Source: Rickettsiales bacterium (lineage in GTDB: Bacteria > Pseudomonadota > Alphaproteobacteria > Rickettsiales > JANQQO01). Taken from it: a stretch of DNA of 17,905 nt. The notes below the pieces were generated by a model, which had not been told where the DNA came from, made no database searches, and saw only the letters and a program-made list of their open reading frames with translations. Where the stretch lies: the NCBI GenBank assembly GCA_028289305.1, contig JANQQO010000006.1:1-17905 (forward strand), written 5' to 3'. Positions 1-9,121 of the stretch are shown here, piece after piece (position 1 is the stretch's first letter; the number at the start of each line of letters is the position of its first letter). Position numbers and translations under genes: made by a program.

Positions 1-2
1 AC

Positions 3-593
3 ACGCTCACCCTTCCGCTTATCGGCGATTTTCAAGCACAGAACGCCCTCTGTGCATGCGGTATCGTCATCGCCTCCGGCCAAGAGCCGGCGCGTGTGAT
101 GGCTGCATGCGAACAACTCACTGCTGTGCCTGGCCGCCTCCAGCATATTGGTGAGACACCTAGCGGCGCACATATATATGTTGATTATGCGCACACGCCA
201 GATGCGCTCGCCCATGTGCTGCAAGCGGTACGGCCGCATGTTTCCGGAGCGCTATCGGTGGTGTTCGGCTGTGGTGGCGATCGTGATCCTGGCAAGCGCC
301 CGCTGATGGGCAAGATTGCCTGCGAAGCGGCAGATCATGTTATTATCACTGACGATAACCCGCGCAGCGAAGATCCTGCCCAAATCCGCCAGGCGATTCT
401 TGCCGCCCGCACGCAAAGCACCCAAGAAATTGGTGATCGCGAAACTGCCATCGCCACTGCCATTAAAACACTCAACTCAGGCGACACACTCATCATTGCT
501 GGCAAAGGCCATGAGGATTATCAGATTATAGGTGACACAACCCTGCATTTTGATGATGCTGAAATCGCCCAAAAATATCTATCACAGGCGTAA
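3..593 (+). CDS. murE: UDP-MurNAc-L-Ala-D-Glu:meso-DAP ligase (MurE), C-terminal part
   Basis: This is the 3' end of murE, cut by the window edge; the frame is open from base 3 and 196 residues are visible, against about 490 for the family, so the N-terminal domain and ATP P-loop are missing. MurE is a cytoplasmic ATP-dependent ligase that adds the third residue of the peptidoglycan stem peptide. Visible family features are LPLIGDFQAQNAL at the start (end of the central domain), YVDYAHTPDAL, the GCGGDRDPGKRPLMG stretch, the DNPR motif (bases 354-365, in DDNPRSEDP) that recognises meso-diaminopimelate, and GKGHEDYQ from base 501. DNPR supports meso-DAP rather than lysine as substrate, as expected for a Gram-negative. 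An internal ATG at base 96 is not the true start, because conserved sequence continues upstream. murF follows after 6 bp. Confidence 0.97.
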   Translation, partial: TLTLPLIGDFQAQNALCACGIVIASGQEPARVMAACEQLTAVPGRLQHIGETPSGAHIYVDYAHTPDALAHVLQAVRPHVSGALSVVFGCGGDRDPGKRPLMGKIACEAADHVIITDDNPRSEDPAQIRQAILAARTQSTQEIGDRETAIATAIKTLNSGDTLIIAGKGHEDYQIIGDTTLHFDDAEIAQKYLSQA

Positions 594-599
594 GAATAT

Positions 600-2009
600 A
601 TGACGCACCCGCTATACACGTCAGAGGATATAAAAAAAGCCACCGGCAGCACTCCCACCGGCGATATCAAAGCTACCGGTGTTTCTATCGATACGCGTAC
701 CCTACAAGAAGGGGATATCTTCATCGCCCTTAAAGGCGAGCAGCATGATGGTCACCGCTTTGTTGCTGAGGCGTGTGAAAAAGGTGCTGCTGCAGTGATT
801 GTGCAGGCTGTGCCGGCAAACCTCCCCGAAGATGCTATCACCATCACCGTCAGCGATACCCAGCAGACGCTATGGGATCTTGCCGCTTATAACCGTGCCC
901 GCAGCAAGGCTACCTATATCGGTGTTACTGGCAGTGTAGGAAAAACCAGCGTGAAAGAAATGCTCTACACCGTGCTCAAGCAACAGGGTAGTGCCTATGT
1001 CAATCCTGGTAATTTTAATAACCATATCGGCCTTCCTTTATCGCTCGCGCGCATGCCGCAAGATGCTAGATTCGGCATTTACGAACTCGGCATGAATCAT
1101 GCGGGCGAAATTTCGGTGCTGACGCGCCTCCTTCGGCCCCATATCGCTGTGATCACTGCCGTAGAAGCTGTGCATCTCGAGTTTTTTGATTCTGTAGAAG
1201 GCATTGCCCACGCCAAGGCGGAGATCTGTGAGGGTGTGGTGCAAGGCGGAACGATCATTCTGCCATGCGATAACCCGCATTATCCCATTCTTTTGGAGAC
1301 AGCAAAAGCGCATCACATTGACACTATCTACACTTTCGGTAAAGACACTTCCGCAACGCTGCAGTTGGTGCAGCATGCTTCCCACGCATCAGGCGAGCAG
1401 GTCACCGCAGAATGTGACGGCGAAGCGTTGGAATACACACTCCCTTTGCGCGGTGAGCATCAGGCACTAAACAGCCTGGTGGTGTTGGGCGTTGTGCATG
1501 CACTTAACTTACCGCTCGCGCAGGCCAGTGCTGCCTTCGCACAGATCACCCCTATGGCGGGGCGTGGCCAGCGTGCCCACCTCACCCTTGCGGGTATTCC
1601 CATCACTCTGATTGACGATAGCTATAACGCCAGCCCTGTTTCCATGCGCGCCGCACTGGCCGTGCTCGCGCAGGAAAAGGGCCGCAAGATCGCCGTGCTC
1701 GGGGATATGCTGGAACTTGGCGATGATGAACAGCAGATGCACGCCGCTCTTGCGCAAGATATCATTGCATCTGGCATCGATCTTGTATTTACTGCGGGAA
1801 CGCGTATGCGTGCATTGCATGATGCCTTGCCTTCCACAGTTGCGGCAGCTCATCATGCAGCAGCACTCGATCTCCTGCCCGTGTTGCAACAAACGCTGCA
1901 GGAGGGAGATGCGATCCTGATAAAAGGATCGCATGGAAGCAATATGTGGCAATTGGTGGAAGCACTGCAGCATGCGTCAGAAAACAGCCAATCGGAGGCG
2001 GTAACCTAA
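600..2009 (+). CDS. murF: UDP-MurNAc-tripeptide:D-Ala-D-Ala ligase (MurF)
   Basis: MurF joins the dipeptide D-Ala-D-Ala to the UDP-MurNAc tripeptide using ATP, the last cytoplasmic ligase step. The 469-residue protein is close to the usual length (about 450). It shows the three Mur-ligase domains: an N-terminal UDP-binding part with SIDTRTLQEGDIFIALKG (residues 29-46), the central ATPase with P-loop GVTGSVGKTS (108-117), the MurF-typical NFNNHIGLPLSL (138-149), ELGMNHAGEI (162-171) and AKAEI (205-209, where K206 is the likely carbamylated lysine), and the C-terminal domain with DDSYNASPVSM (339-349) and LGDMLELG (367-374). The ATG start lies 6 bp after the murE stop with only weak ribosome-binding sequence. 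The product of Ddl, encoded further down, is its substrate. Confidence 0.97.
   Translation: MTHPLYTSEDIKKATGSTPTGDIKATGVSIDTRTLQEGDIFIALKGEQHDGHRFVAEACEKGAAAVIVQAVPANLPEDAITITVSDTQQTLWDLAAYNRARSKATYIGVTGSVGKTSVKEMLYTVLKQQGSAYVNPGNFNNHIGLPLSLARMPQDARFGIYELGMNHAGEISVLTRLLRPHIAVITAVEAVHLEFFDSVEGIAHAKAEICEGVVQGGTIILPCDNPHYPILLETAKAHHIDTIYTFGKDTSATLQLVQHASHASGEQVTAECDGEALEYTLPLRGEHQALNSLVVLGVVHALNLPLAQASAAFAQITPMAGRGQRAHLTLAGIPITLIDDSYNASPVSMRAALAVLAQEKGRKIAVLGDMLELGDDEQQMHAALAQDIIASGIDLVFTAGTRMRALHDALPSTVAAAHHAAALDLLPVLQQTLQEGDAILIKGSHGSNMWQLVEALQHASENSQSEAVT
1994..1998 (+). promoter_or_regulatory. Ribosome binding site of mraY
   Basis: GGAGG lies inside the murF 3' end, 10 nt before the ATG at 2009. 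It fixes the mraY start at the TAATG overlap rather than at the in-frame ATG at 1946, and is one of the few strong Shine-Dalgarno sequences in this cluster. Confidence 0.7.
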
Positions 2010-3097
2010 TGCTCTATCATCTCTTAGTTCCTCTAGCAGATGACTACGCGGTGTTTAACGTTTTCCGCTACCTCACTTTCCGCAGTGGCGGAGCAATGCT
2101 GACAGCACTCATTATCTGCTTCGTTTTTGGCCCTGGCATTATTCGCTGGCTAAAAACCAAGCAGAAGAAAGGCCAGCCCATTCGTGAAGATGGGCCAGAA
2201 GGGCACCTACTCACCAAGCAAGGCACGCCCACCATGGGTGGGGTGATGATCCTGCTCTCTGTGGTGCTATCCACGCTCCTCTGGTCTAATCTCGCCAACC
2301 CGTATGTCTGGGTGGTGCTGATGGTCACGATTGGCTTTGGTCTGCTCGGCTTTGTTGATGATTACCTCAAGCTTGCCCGCCACAGCAGTCGCGGAGTGCG
2401 CGGAAAAATGAAACTCTTCATTCAAGGCGTTCTCAGCTTGGTGGCGGCATTATGGATTGCGCGTATCGCCCCTGATCACCACGCCACCCATCTTGCTATC
2501 CCTTTCCTAAAAGACGTGCTGCTGAATTTGGGTATGTTTTATTATGTATTCGCCATACTCGTCATGGTGGGCGCATCGAATGCAGTCAACCTCACAGATG
2601 GGTTAGACGGACTTGCTATCGTCCCCATTATGATTGTGTCTGGCTGTTTTGCACTCATCACCTATCTTGTCGGTAATGCGGTATTCTCCAGCTACCTGCA
2701 AATCCACGCAGTGCCCGGTGCGGGCGAATTAGCGATTTTATGTTCCGCGGTGATTGGTGCCGGGCTCGGCTTTCTCTGGTTTAACGCTCCGCCTGCGCAA
2801 GTATTTATGGGCGATACCGGCAGCCTCGCCCTCGGAGGCACTATCGGTGTGGTCAGTGTAATCGCTAAGCACGAAATTGTCCTCGGCATCATCGGCGGCT
2901 TATTTGTGCTTGAAGCATTATCTGTCATTATCCAAGTAGCTTCTTATAAATTAACAGGGAAACGTGTCTTTGCCATGGCGCCGATCCACCATCATTTTGA
3001 GAAAAAGGGCTGGTCAGAACCCACTATCGTCATCCGCTTCTGGATTATCGCGGTGATCTTTGCCCTGATTGGCCTTGCCAGCCTAAAACTGCGGTAA
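2009..3097 (+). CDS. mraY: Phospho-MurNAc-pentapeptide transferase (MraY)
   Basis: MraY is an integral inner-membrane enzyme that moves phospho-MurNAc-pentapeptide from UDP to undecaprenyl phosphate, making lipid I. From the ATG at 2009 the protein has 362 residues (E. coli 360). It has about ten hydrophobic segments and the family motifs: the region before GTPTMGGVM (72-80), the DD pair in GFVDDYLKL (D117, D118), NAVNLTDGLDGLA (191-203, with D197 and D200), FMGDTGSLALGG (266-277, D269) and the HHH motif in MAPIHHHFEKKG (323-334). An upstream in-frame ATG at 1946 would add 21 polar residues overlapping murF; I reject it because the GGAGG at 1994 and the TAATG coupling with murF favour 2009. 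murD follows after 7 bp. Confidence 0.97.
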   Translation: MLYHLLVPLADDYAVFNVFRYLTFRSGGAMLTALIICFVFGPGIIRWLKTKQKKGQPIREDGPEGHLLTKQGTPTMGGVMILLSVVLSTLLWSNLANPYVWVVLMVTIGFGLLGFVDDYLKLARHSSRGVRGKMKLFIQGVLSLVAALWIARIAPDHHATHLAIPFLKDVLLNLGMFYYVFAILVMVGASNAVNLTDGLDGLAIVPIMIVSGCFALITYLVGNAVFSSYLQIHAVPGAGELAILCSAVIGAGLGFLWFNAPPAQVFMGDTGSLALGGTIGVVSVIAKHEIVLGIIGGLFVLEALSVIIQVASYKLTGKRVFAMAPIHHHFEKKGWSEPTIVIRFWIIAVIFALIGLASLKLR

Positions 3098-3104
3098 ACC
3101 CTTC

Positions 3105-4475
3105 ATGTTTAAAGGCAGAACAGTCGCCGTATTTGGTCTCGGTAAAGCCGGGAAGGCCGCGGTGCAGTGGCTTGTTGATGCAGGCGCTATTGTCTACGCC
3201 TCCGATGACCGTACCGATATGCTGCAGATGGAAGTGCCAGAGGGCGTCCACCTTGTTCCTTATGCGGATTTTCCCTGGGATAACATTAGAACATTGGTGC
3301 TGAGCCCTGGTGTGCCCTTAACACATCCTGAGCCACATCCCGTTGTGCATCAGGCGCGTGCAGCAGGGTGTCGCATCATTTGCGAAGTAGAGCTGCTCTA
3401 TACAGCAGCTCCCACCGCGCGCTATATCGGCATCACCGGTACGAATGGTAAATCCACCACCACCGCCCTCATCGGCCATATTGCGCAAGAAGTCGGCCTC
3501 ACTACTGCAGTGGGCGGTAATTTGGGTACGCCTGCTTGCGCTTTACCTGTGCTCGATAAAAACGGCGTGTATATATTAGAGCTCTCCTCCTACCAGCTCG
3601 ATTTGATCGACCATCTACGCTGCAACACCTCGATCTTGCTCAACATCACCCCAGACCACCTAGATCGCCATGGCGATATGACAGGATATGTCAAAGCCAA
3701 GCGCCGCATTTTCGATCATCAAAAAGCAGAAGATACCGCGATCATCGCCGTGGATGATGAATATACCAGCCATATCTATCAGCAGATGCACGCCGCCGGC
3801 CATATCACCATTCCCGTATCTGCTCAGCGCATCCTAGAACACGGCGTTTCTGTCTGTGATGGCGTGCTGCATGATACGTTAGATGAGCGGCCACAGAGCT
3901 ATCCTTTAGGAGAGCTTATCCATCTCCCCGGTCAGCATAACGCCCAGAATATCGCCGCTGCTTATGCGGCATTGCGTCAGGAAAAAATTGTGCCACAAAA
4001 AATCATCACGGCGATTACCCATTTTACTGGTCTCCCACACCGCATACAATATCTCGCGAACATCAATGGTGTACGTTTTATCAATGATAGCAAAGCCACG
4101 AATGCCGTGGCGGCTGAAAAAGCGCTTAATAGCTTCGATAACATCTATTGGATTGCCGGTGGTAAAGCAAAAGAGGGCGGTATCACCTCGCTTACCCATT
4201 GCTTCCCCAAAATCGCCGAAGCCTTTTTCATTGGTGAGGCTGCGGAGGAGTTTGCTCATACATTTGGTGGGGCGGCACCACACCACCTATCCCACACATT
4301 AGACGACGCATTCACACAAGCCAGTGAGGCAGCATTCGCTAGGAAAGACACCCATCCTGTGGTATTGTTATCACCAGCATGTGCGTCGTTTGACCAGTTC
4401 GCCAGTTTCGAAGAGCGCGGCGCGGCGTTTTGTCGTCTTGTAGAGGAGTTAGAGCATAAACATGCTCACACTTGA
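3105..4475 (+). CDS. murD: UDP-MurNAc-L-alanine:D-glutamate ligase (MurD)
   Basis: MurD adds D-glutamate to UDP-MurNAc-L-Ala in the cytoplasm, using ATP. The protein has 456 residues (E. coli 438). The N-terminal Rossmann-like domain begins with VAVFGLGKAGKAAV (7-20). The ATPase domain carries ITGTNGKSTT (110-119), ELSSYQLD (159-166), NITPDHLDRHG (180-190) and the candidate carbamylated lysine K199 in YVKAKRRIF. The C-terminal domain has HNAQNIAAA (278-286), NDSKATN (327-333) and LSPACASFDQF (422-432). All key motifs are intact. The start is the ATG 7 bp after the mraY stop, with a poor ribosome binding site. The 3' end overlaps ftsW by 14 nt. Confidence 0.97.
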   Translation: MFKGRTVAVFGLGKAGKAAVQWLVDAGAIVYASDDRTDMLQMEVPEGVHLVPYADFPWDNIRTLVLSPGVPLTHPEPHPVVHQARAAGCRIICEVELLYTAAPTARYIGITGTNGKSTTTALIGHIAQEVGLTTAVGGNLGTPACALPVLDKNGVYILELSSYQLDLIDHLRCNTSILLNITPDHLDRHGDMTGYVKAKRRIFDHQKAEDTAIIAVDDEYTSHIYQQMHAAGHITIPVSAQRILEHGVSVCDGVLHDTLDERPQSYPLGELIHLPGQHNAQNIAAAYAALRQEKIVPQKIITAITHFTGLPHRIQYLANINGVRFINDSKATNAVAAEKALNSFDNIYWIAGGKAKEGGITSLTHCFPKIAEAFFIGEAAEEFAHTFGGAAPHHLSHTLDDAFTQASEAAFARKDTHPVVLLSPACASFDQFASFEERGAAFCRLVEELEHKHAHT

Positions 4476-5586
4476 TCGTACCAATACCGGGCTTTTAGGG
4501 CAATGGTGGTGGACTATTGACCGCTGGGTATTGGGCTCTATCGTTGCCTTGATGGCGCTCGGCGCCTTGCTTATTATGGCCTCCAGCCACGCCGTTGCTG
4601 AGCGTATTGGCCTCCCGCCATTCTATTTCATCAATCGCCAAGTGGTCTTTTTCTTGCTCGGCGGTGTGGTGCTTTTTGGTGTATCACTGCTTCCGCCCAT
4701 TTATATCCGCCGTATGGCGGTGTTGGGCACGCTATTATGCCTCATTCTATTATGCGCGGTGTTAGTCATCGGGATGGAAGTAAAAGGTGCGCAGCGCTGG
4801 CTCAACGTGTTTGGCCTCACCTTGCAGCCGTCAGAATTACTCAAACCCTTCTTCATCGTTGTTACCGCCTGGATGCTTGTGCAGAGCAATAAAGACCCCG
4901 AGTTTCCTGGCTATAAGATCATCACAGGGGTGTATCTGCTGATCATTGGGCTCTTAGCGCTCCAGCCGGATATTGGCATGGCGTTGATGATCTCCTTGGT
5001 GTGGGGCGCGCAGCTTTTTCTGGCGGGTCTCTCCTTACAATGGATAGGGCTTATTGGTGTTGGCGGAGTTGGCGCGCTCATCGGAGCCTATATATTGTTC
5101 CCGCACGTGGCCGGGCGCATTAATAGTTTCTTAGACCCTGCCTCGGGCGATAATTTCCAATCTTCAAAATCGTTGGAAGCCTTTTCCACCGGCGGATTCT
5201 TAGGTGTCGGGCCCGGCGAAGGCAATGTTAAATCTGTACTTCCTGATTCACATACCGATTTCATTTTTGCCGTTGCGGGAGAAGAATTGGGCATCATTGC
5301 GTGTTTAGGAATTGTTGCGGTATTTTTCCTCATCCTCACCCGTGGCTTCATGCGTTTGTTAAACGAAACAGATCTCTTCGTTGTTTATGCCACAGCTGGC
5401 TTGCTCATACAATTTGGCCTCCAGGTCATCATCAATATTGGCGTCGCGCTCAACCTGTTACCAAATACCGGGATGACATTACCATTTATTAGTTACGGGG
5501 GATCGTCTATGCTCAGCGTGGCCATTACCATGGGGATGGTGTTGGCGTTAACGCGCCGCCGCTTTGGCCAAGTAGAAATACGTTAA
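4462..5586 (+). CDS. ftsW: Septal peptidoglycan glycosyltransferase FtsW (SEDS family)
   Basis: FtsW is the polytopic SEDS-family glycan polymerase of the divisome, working with the class B transpeptidase FtsI; ftsI is expected upstream of this window but is not visible. The protein has 374 residues with about ten hydrophobic segments. Family motifs are KGAQRWLNVFGLTLQPSELLK (108-128), LQPDIGMAL (167-175), GVGPGEGNVKSVLPDSHTDFIF (around 248-269; D266 matches the catalytic aspartate of SEDS enzymes), AGEELG (272-277) and PNTGMTLPFISYGGSSM (334-350). The ATG lies within the end of murD (14-nt overlap), with GAGGAG at 4443-4448 as the nearest ribosome binding site, an unusually long 13 nt away. 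FtsW rather than RodA is supported by the location between murD and murG. Confidence 0.96.
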   Translation: MLTLDRTNTGLLGQWWWTIDRWVLGSIVALMALGALLIMASSHAVAERIGLPPFYFINRQVVFFLLGGVVLFGVSLLPPIYIRRMAVLGTLLCLILLCAVLVIGMEVKGAQRWLNVFGLTLQPSELLKPFFIVVTAWMLVQSNKDPEFPGYKIITGVYLLIIGLLALQPDIGMALMISLVWGAQLFLAGLSLQWIGLIGVGGVGALIGAYILFPHVAGRINSFLDPASGDNFQSSKSLEAFSTGGFLGVGPGEGNVKSVLPDSHTDFIFAVAGEELGIIACLGIVAVFFLILTRGFMRLLNETDLFVVYATAGLLIQFGLQVIINIGVALNLLPNTGMTLPFISYGGSSMLSVAITMGMVLALTRRRFGQVEIR

Positions 5587-5603
5587 CGAAACAAAGAAAC
5601 ACC

Positions 5604-6758
5604 ATGCGCACAGCAATTGTATTAGCCTCAGGAGGCACTGGCGGGCATATTTTCCCGGCGGAAGCCTTGGCGGTGGTATTACATAAGCGCGGGTATCAGC
5701 CCATCTTACTCACCGATACGCGTTATCAGGATTATGCGGGTGGCAATGTCCCGTGGGAGGTGCATACCATTCGTGCCAGTGGCGTTGGTGGCGGTATATG
5801 GCACAAGATTTCTGGCGTAGCAGAGCTTGGCGTGGGCTGGGTGCAGGCCCGGCGCTTGTTAAAGAAAATTGCTCCTGCGGCGGTGATAGGTTTTGGTGGC
5901 TACCCGTCTTTCCCCACTATGCATGCTGCCACAGCCCTTGGCCTTCCTACACTCATCCATGAACAAAACTCGATGCTGGGCAAGGCCAATGCGGTGCTCG
6001 CGGCCAAAATGCACGCCATCGCCACCTCATTCACCGAGGTCAAAGGCATCACAGAGGAGGATGCCAAAAAAATCGTGCTAACGGGCAATCCCGTACGTCC
6101 TGCTATTAAGGCATTGCGTGAAATGCCGTACCCTGCGCTCAACGAAGAAAGTGGTTTTCACCTACTCGTGACCGGTGGCAGCCAGGGCGCAGCCATCTTT
6201 TCTGATGTGCTGCCAGAGGCCATAGGGTTGTTGCCGCCAGCGCTGCGCCAGCGCATTCGCGTGGATCAGCAATGCCGAGCGGAGGATGTTGAAAAAACCA
6301 AAGAGGCTTATGAAAAAATTGCAGTGAGCGCTGATATAGCCCCATTCTTTGGCGATATCGCCGTGCGTTTGGCGGCGGCCCATCTGGTTGTTGCACGTTC
6401 TGGCGCATCCACCGTGGCAGAGCTCACCGTTGCGGGGCGCCCCGCGATTTTTGTGCCTTATCCGCACGCTACGGATGATCATCAAACCGTCAATGCCAAT
6501 GCAGTGGAGGATGCTGGCGGTGGATGGGTGATGCCGCAAGAGGGATTCACCGCTGCTGCTGTTTCCGCGCGCATTGAATCCTTTCTTAATTTACCCGTCA
6601 CCTTGAAAGAAGCGGCGGAGAAAATTCGCAATGCTGGTCGCCCAGATGCGGATGCAGCGCTTGCGGATCTGGTAGAAAAGGTTGCGAAAGGGCGTCCCTT
6701 CGCCGATGATGTAGCGCAAGAAGATATGCAGCAACCAACAGAGCAGCAATCCGCATGA
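5604..6758 (+). CDS. murG: UDP-GlcNAc:lipid I N-acetylglucosaminyltransferase (MurG)
   Basis: MurG is a peripheral membrane GT-B glycosyltransferase on the cytoplasmic face that converts lipid I to lipid II. The protein has 384 residues, about 30 more than E. coli MurG. It shows the N-terminal glycine-rich loop GGTGGHIFPA (10-19), the second loop GFGGYPSFP (96-104), HEQNSMLGKAN (119-129), the C-domain loop GGSQGA (191-196), RSGASTVAEL (265-274) for UDP-GlcNAc, and PYPHATDDHQ (285-294). The extra length is partly a polar, glutamine-rich tail after about residue 362 (ending EDMQQPTEQQSA), which looks disordered. The start is 17 bp after the ftsW stop behind an A-rich leader with no clear Shine-Dalgarno. 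The last codons overlap murC as ATGA. Confidence 0.97.
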   Translation: MRTAIVLASGGTGGHIFPAEALAVVLHKRGYQPILLTDTRYQDYAGGNVPWEVHTIRASGVGGGIWHKISGVAELGVGWVQARRLLKKIAPAAVIGFGGYPSFPTMHAATALGLPTLIHEQNSMLGKANAVLAAKMHAIATSFTEVKGITEEDAKKIVLTGNPVRPAIKALREMPYPALNEESGFHLLVTGGSQGAAIFSDVLPEAIGLLPPALRQRIRVDQQCRAEDVEKTKEAYEKIAVSADIAPFFGDIAVRLAAAHLVVARSGASTVAELTVAGRPAIFVPYPHATDDHQTVNANAVEDAGGGWVMPQEGFTAAAVSARIESFLNLPVTLKEAAEKIRNAGRPDADAALADLVEKVAKGRPFADDVAQEDMQQPTEQQSA

Positions 6759-8215
6759 ATAAAAGCATGTTACAACACTCCCACCCGGGCCAGCGCATGC
6801 CGCAGGAAATTGGCGTGCTGCATTTTGTCGGTATTGGCGGTATCGGTATGAGTGGGATCGCTGAAATTCTCCACAATCTCGGCTACACGGTTTCTGGTTC
6901 GGATATTGCAGCCAACGCGAATGTAGAGCGCTTGCGCGGTTTGGGCATTACGATCCATATCGGACATAAGGAAGAAAATGTTGATGGTGTGGCCGTGGTG
7001 GTGAAATCAACCGCTGTGCCATGGACCAACCCGGAAATTACTGCCGCACGTGCACAAAACATTCCCGTGGTGCGCCGTTCGGAAATGCTCGCTGAGCTCA
7101 CGCGCTTAAAAGCCACCATCGCCGTTGCCGGTACGCATGGCAAAACTACCACCACCTCGCTGGTTGGCATGTTGTTTGAATCAGCCGGCATGGGCCCTAC
7201 GGTCATCAATGGCGGCATCATCAATGCCTATGGTACTAACGCACATCTTGGTGATGGCGAGTGGCTGATCGCTGAAGCAGATGAATCCGATGGTACCTTC
7301 ATCAAAATTCCCGCCACTATCGGCGTTATCACCAATATCGATCCAGAGCATCTGGATTTTTATGGCTCGTTTGATGCGCTGCGTGCGGCATTTCGCACGT
7401 TTCTCGAGAACCTGCCATTCTACGGCCTGGCAGTGCTGTGCCATGATCATTCAGAAGTCCGCACCCTTGCAGAAGAAATTAAAGACAGGCGCGTTCTCAC
7501 CTATGGCATTGATGGCGGGGCGGATGTACAAGCGGTCAATATCCGCCATGACGTTACAGGCTCCACCTTCGATGTGCAGCTATCAGAGCGCGTGATGGGT
7601 GAAGAAAAAACCCTAACCGATATTTTCCTTCCCATCCCAGGGGTGCATAATGTGCAGAACTCACTGGCCGCATTGGCAATTGGTCTGGAGTTAAAATTTC
7701 CTGAAAACACCTTGGTTGAAGGCTTCCAAGCCTTTAGTGGGGTCAAGCGCCGCTTCACCAAAGCTGGCGAGGTCGAAGGGATTACCATCATCGACGATTA
7801 TGGCCACCACCCTACGGAAGTCGCCGCCTCGCTCGCCACTGCGCGGGCGGTGGTGCAAGGCAAGGGCCGGGTGATCGCTGTATTGCAGCCACATCGCTAT
7901 ACGCGTCTAGAAGCGCTGTTTGACCAGTTCTGCACCTGTTTCTCAGATGCCGATAGCGTCATCATCAGCCCGGTCTATGCGGCGGGGGAAGACCCTATTG
8001 AAAGGGTGAATGAGCACGTGCTGGTCGACATGCTGAATAAAAATGGCGCAGATGCCCACACGCTTGCTGATGAAGAGCAGCTTCCAAACATGATACAGGA
8101 ATTCGCCCAGCCTGGCGATTTGGTGATCTGCCTCGGTGCGGGCAGTATTACCCAATGGGCCAATGCGTTGCCAGAGCAGCTTACCGCGCTGTATAAAACC
8201 AAGGCGGCTTCATGA
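6755..8215 (+). CDS. murC: UDP-MurNAc:L-alanine ligase (MurC)
   Basis: MurC attaches L-alanine to UDP-MurNAc, the first ligase step of the stem peptide. The protein has 486 residues (E. coli 491). It begins with the UDP-binding glycine loop VGIGGIGMSGIAEIL (25-39), then the P-loop AGTHGKTTTT (125-134), the EADESDGTF motif (174-182) and NIDPEHLDFYGS (194-205), followed by the C-domain motifs HNVQNSLAA, IIDDYGHHPTEV and QPHRYTRLEALF. The ATG at 6755 overlaps the murG stop as ATGA; a second ATG at 6767 would remove only four residues and cannot be excluded, but coupling favours the first. murB follows with another ATGA overlap. Confidence 0.97.
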   Translation: MNKSMLQHSHPGQRMPQEIGVLHFVGIGGIGMSGIAEILHNLGYTVSGSDIAANANVERLRGLGITIHIGHKEENVDGVAVVVKSTAVPWTNPEITAARAQNIPVVRRSEMLAELTRLKATIAVAGTHGKTTTTSLVGMLFESAGMGPTVINGGIINAYGTNAHLGDGEWLIAEADESDGTFIKIPATIGVITNIDPEHLDFYGSFDALRAAFRTFLENLPFYGLAVLCHDHSEVRTLAEEIKDRRVLTYGIDGGADVQAVNIRHDVTGSTFDVQLSERVMGEEKTLTDIFLPIPGVHNVQNSLAALAIGLELKFPENTLVEGFQAFSGVKRRFTKAGEVEGITIIDDYGHHPTEVAASLATARAVVQGKGRVIAVLQPHRYTRLEALFDQFCTCFSDADSVIISPVYAAGEDPIERVNEHVLVDMLNKNGADAHTLADEEQLPNMIQEFAQPGDLVICLGAGSITQWANALPEQLTALYKTKAAS

Positions 8216-9114
8216 CAGACAGCACAGCGCTCCTATCGCAATTACCTCATGTGGAAGGGGAATACCGCCCTGATTATGCGCTGGAAAAAGTCACCTGGTT
8301 TCGCGTTGGCGGCCCTGCGGATATTCTCTATAAGCCCGAAGACCTTGATGACCTCATCACCTTCTTAAAAAACAAGCCGGCCGATATTCCCGTCATGATA
8401 ATGGGGGTCGGGTCTAATCTCCTGGTGCGCGATGGCGGTATAGAAGGCGTGGTGATCCGCCTTGGAAAGGCATTCGCCACACTCGAGTTGGAAGACACGT
8501 ATATCCATGCCGGTGCAGGGTGTTTGGATATCAACACCGCGCTATTCGCCCAAGAAAACAGCATTGGCGGTTTGGAATTCTTAAGCGGGATTCCCGGTAC
8601 AATAGGCGGTGCGCTTGCGATGAATGCCGGTGCTTATGGTGTTGAGATGGCTGACAGGCTGCTCTACGCCGAAGCGCTCGATCCAGAAGGCACCCTCCAT
8701 CGCTTAGAACCAGAAGCGATGGGCTTTAGCTATCGCCACACCGGCATACCCAAGGATTGGATTTTCACCAAGGCAGTGTTAAAAGGATACAAAGAAACGC
8801 CATCAACCATCGCCGAGAAAATGCAGCAGATCCAAGAAGAGCGCGAATTAAGTCAGCCTACAAGGGCCCGCACTGGTGGCAGCACTTTCGTCAACCCACC
8901 AGATAACAAAGCCTGGGAGCTGATCGATGCGGCGGGCTGCCGTGGCCTCAATTATGGCGGTGCCATGGTGTCAGAAAAACACTGCAACTTTCTCATTAAT
9001 AATGGCGACGCCTCTGCGGCTGATTTGGAAGAGCTCGGTGAAATGGTACGTCAGCGCGTTGAGGAACATTCCGGCGTGCAGCTACAATGGGAAATCAAGC
9101 GAGTAGGGCGCTAA
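8212..9114 (+). CDS. murB: UDP-N-acetylenolpyruvoylglucosamine reductase (MurB)
   Basis: MurB is the FAD-dependent enzyme that reduces UDP-GlcNAc-enolpyruvate to UDP-MurNAc with NADPH. The protein has 300 residues, shorter than E. coli MurB (about 340), which fits the type II form common outside the enterobacteria; I infer the type from length and did not align it. FAD-binding motifs are FRVGGPADILYKP (30-42), GVGSNLLVRDGG (65-76) and SGIPGTIGGALAMNAGAYG (125-143). Active-site candidates are R175 in SYRHTGIP, the serine in GGSTFVNP (S224) and the late glutamate in QLQWEIKRVG (E294). The ATG overlaps the murC stop as ATGA, and ddl starts 7 bp after the stop. Confidence 0.96.
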   Translation: MTDSTALLSQLPHVEGEYRPDYALEKVTWFRVGGPADILYKPEDLDDLITFLKNKPADIPVMIMGVGSNLLVRDGGIEGVVIRLGKAFATLELEDTYIHAGAGCLDINTALFAQENSIGGLEFLSGIPGTIGGALAMNAGAYGVEMADRLLYAEALDPEGTLHRLEPEAMGFSYRHTGIPKDWIFTKAVLKGYKETPSTIAEKMQQIQEERELSQPTRARTGGSTFVNPPDNKAWELIDAAGCRGLNYGGAMVSEKHCNFLINNGDASAADLEELGEMVRQRVEEHSGVQLQWEIKRVGR

Positions 9115-9121
9115 AAACAAT

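Noticed and set aside
96..593. murE fragment starting at the ATG at 96
   Set aside because: Conserved MurE sequence (LPLIGDFQAQNAL) continues upstream in frame to base 3, so the gene is cut by the window and does not start here.
1946..2008. Longer mraY start at the in-frame ATG at 1946
   Set aside because: It would add 21 polar residues before the known N-terminus, overlaps murF, and ignores the GGAGG at 1994 and the TAATG junction.
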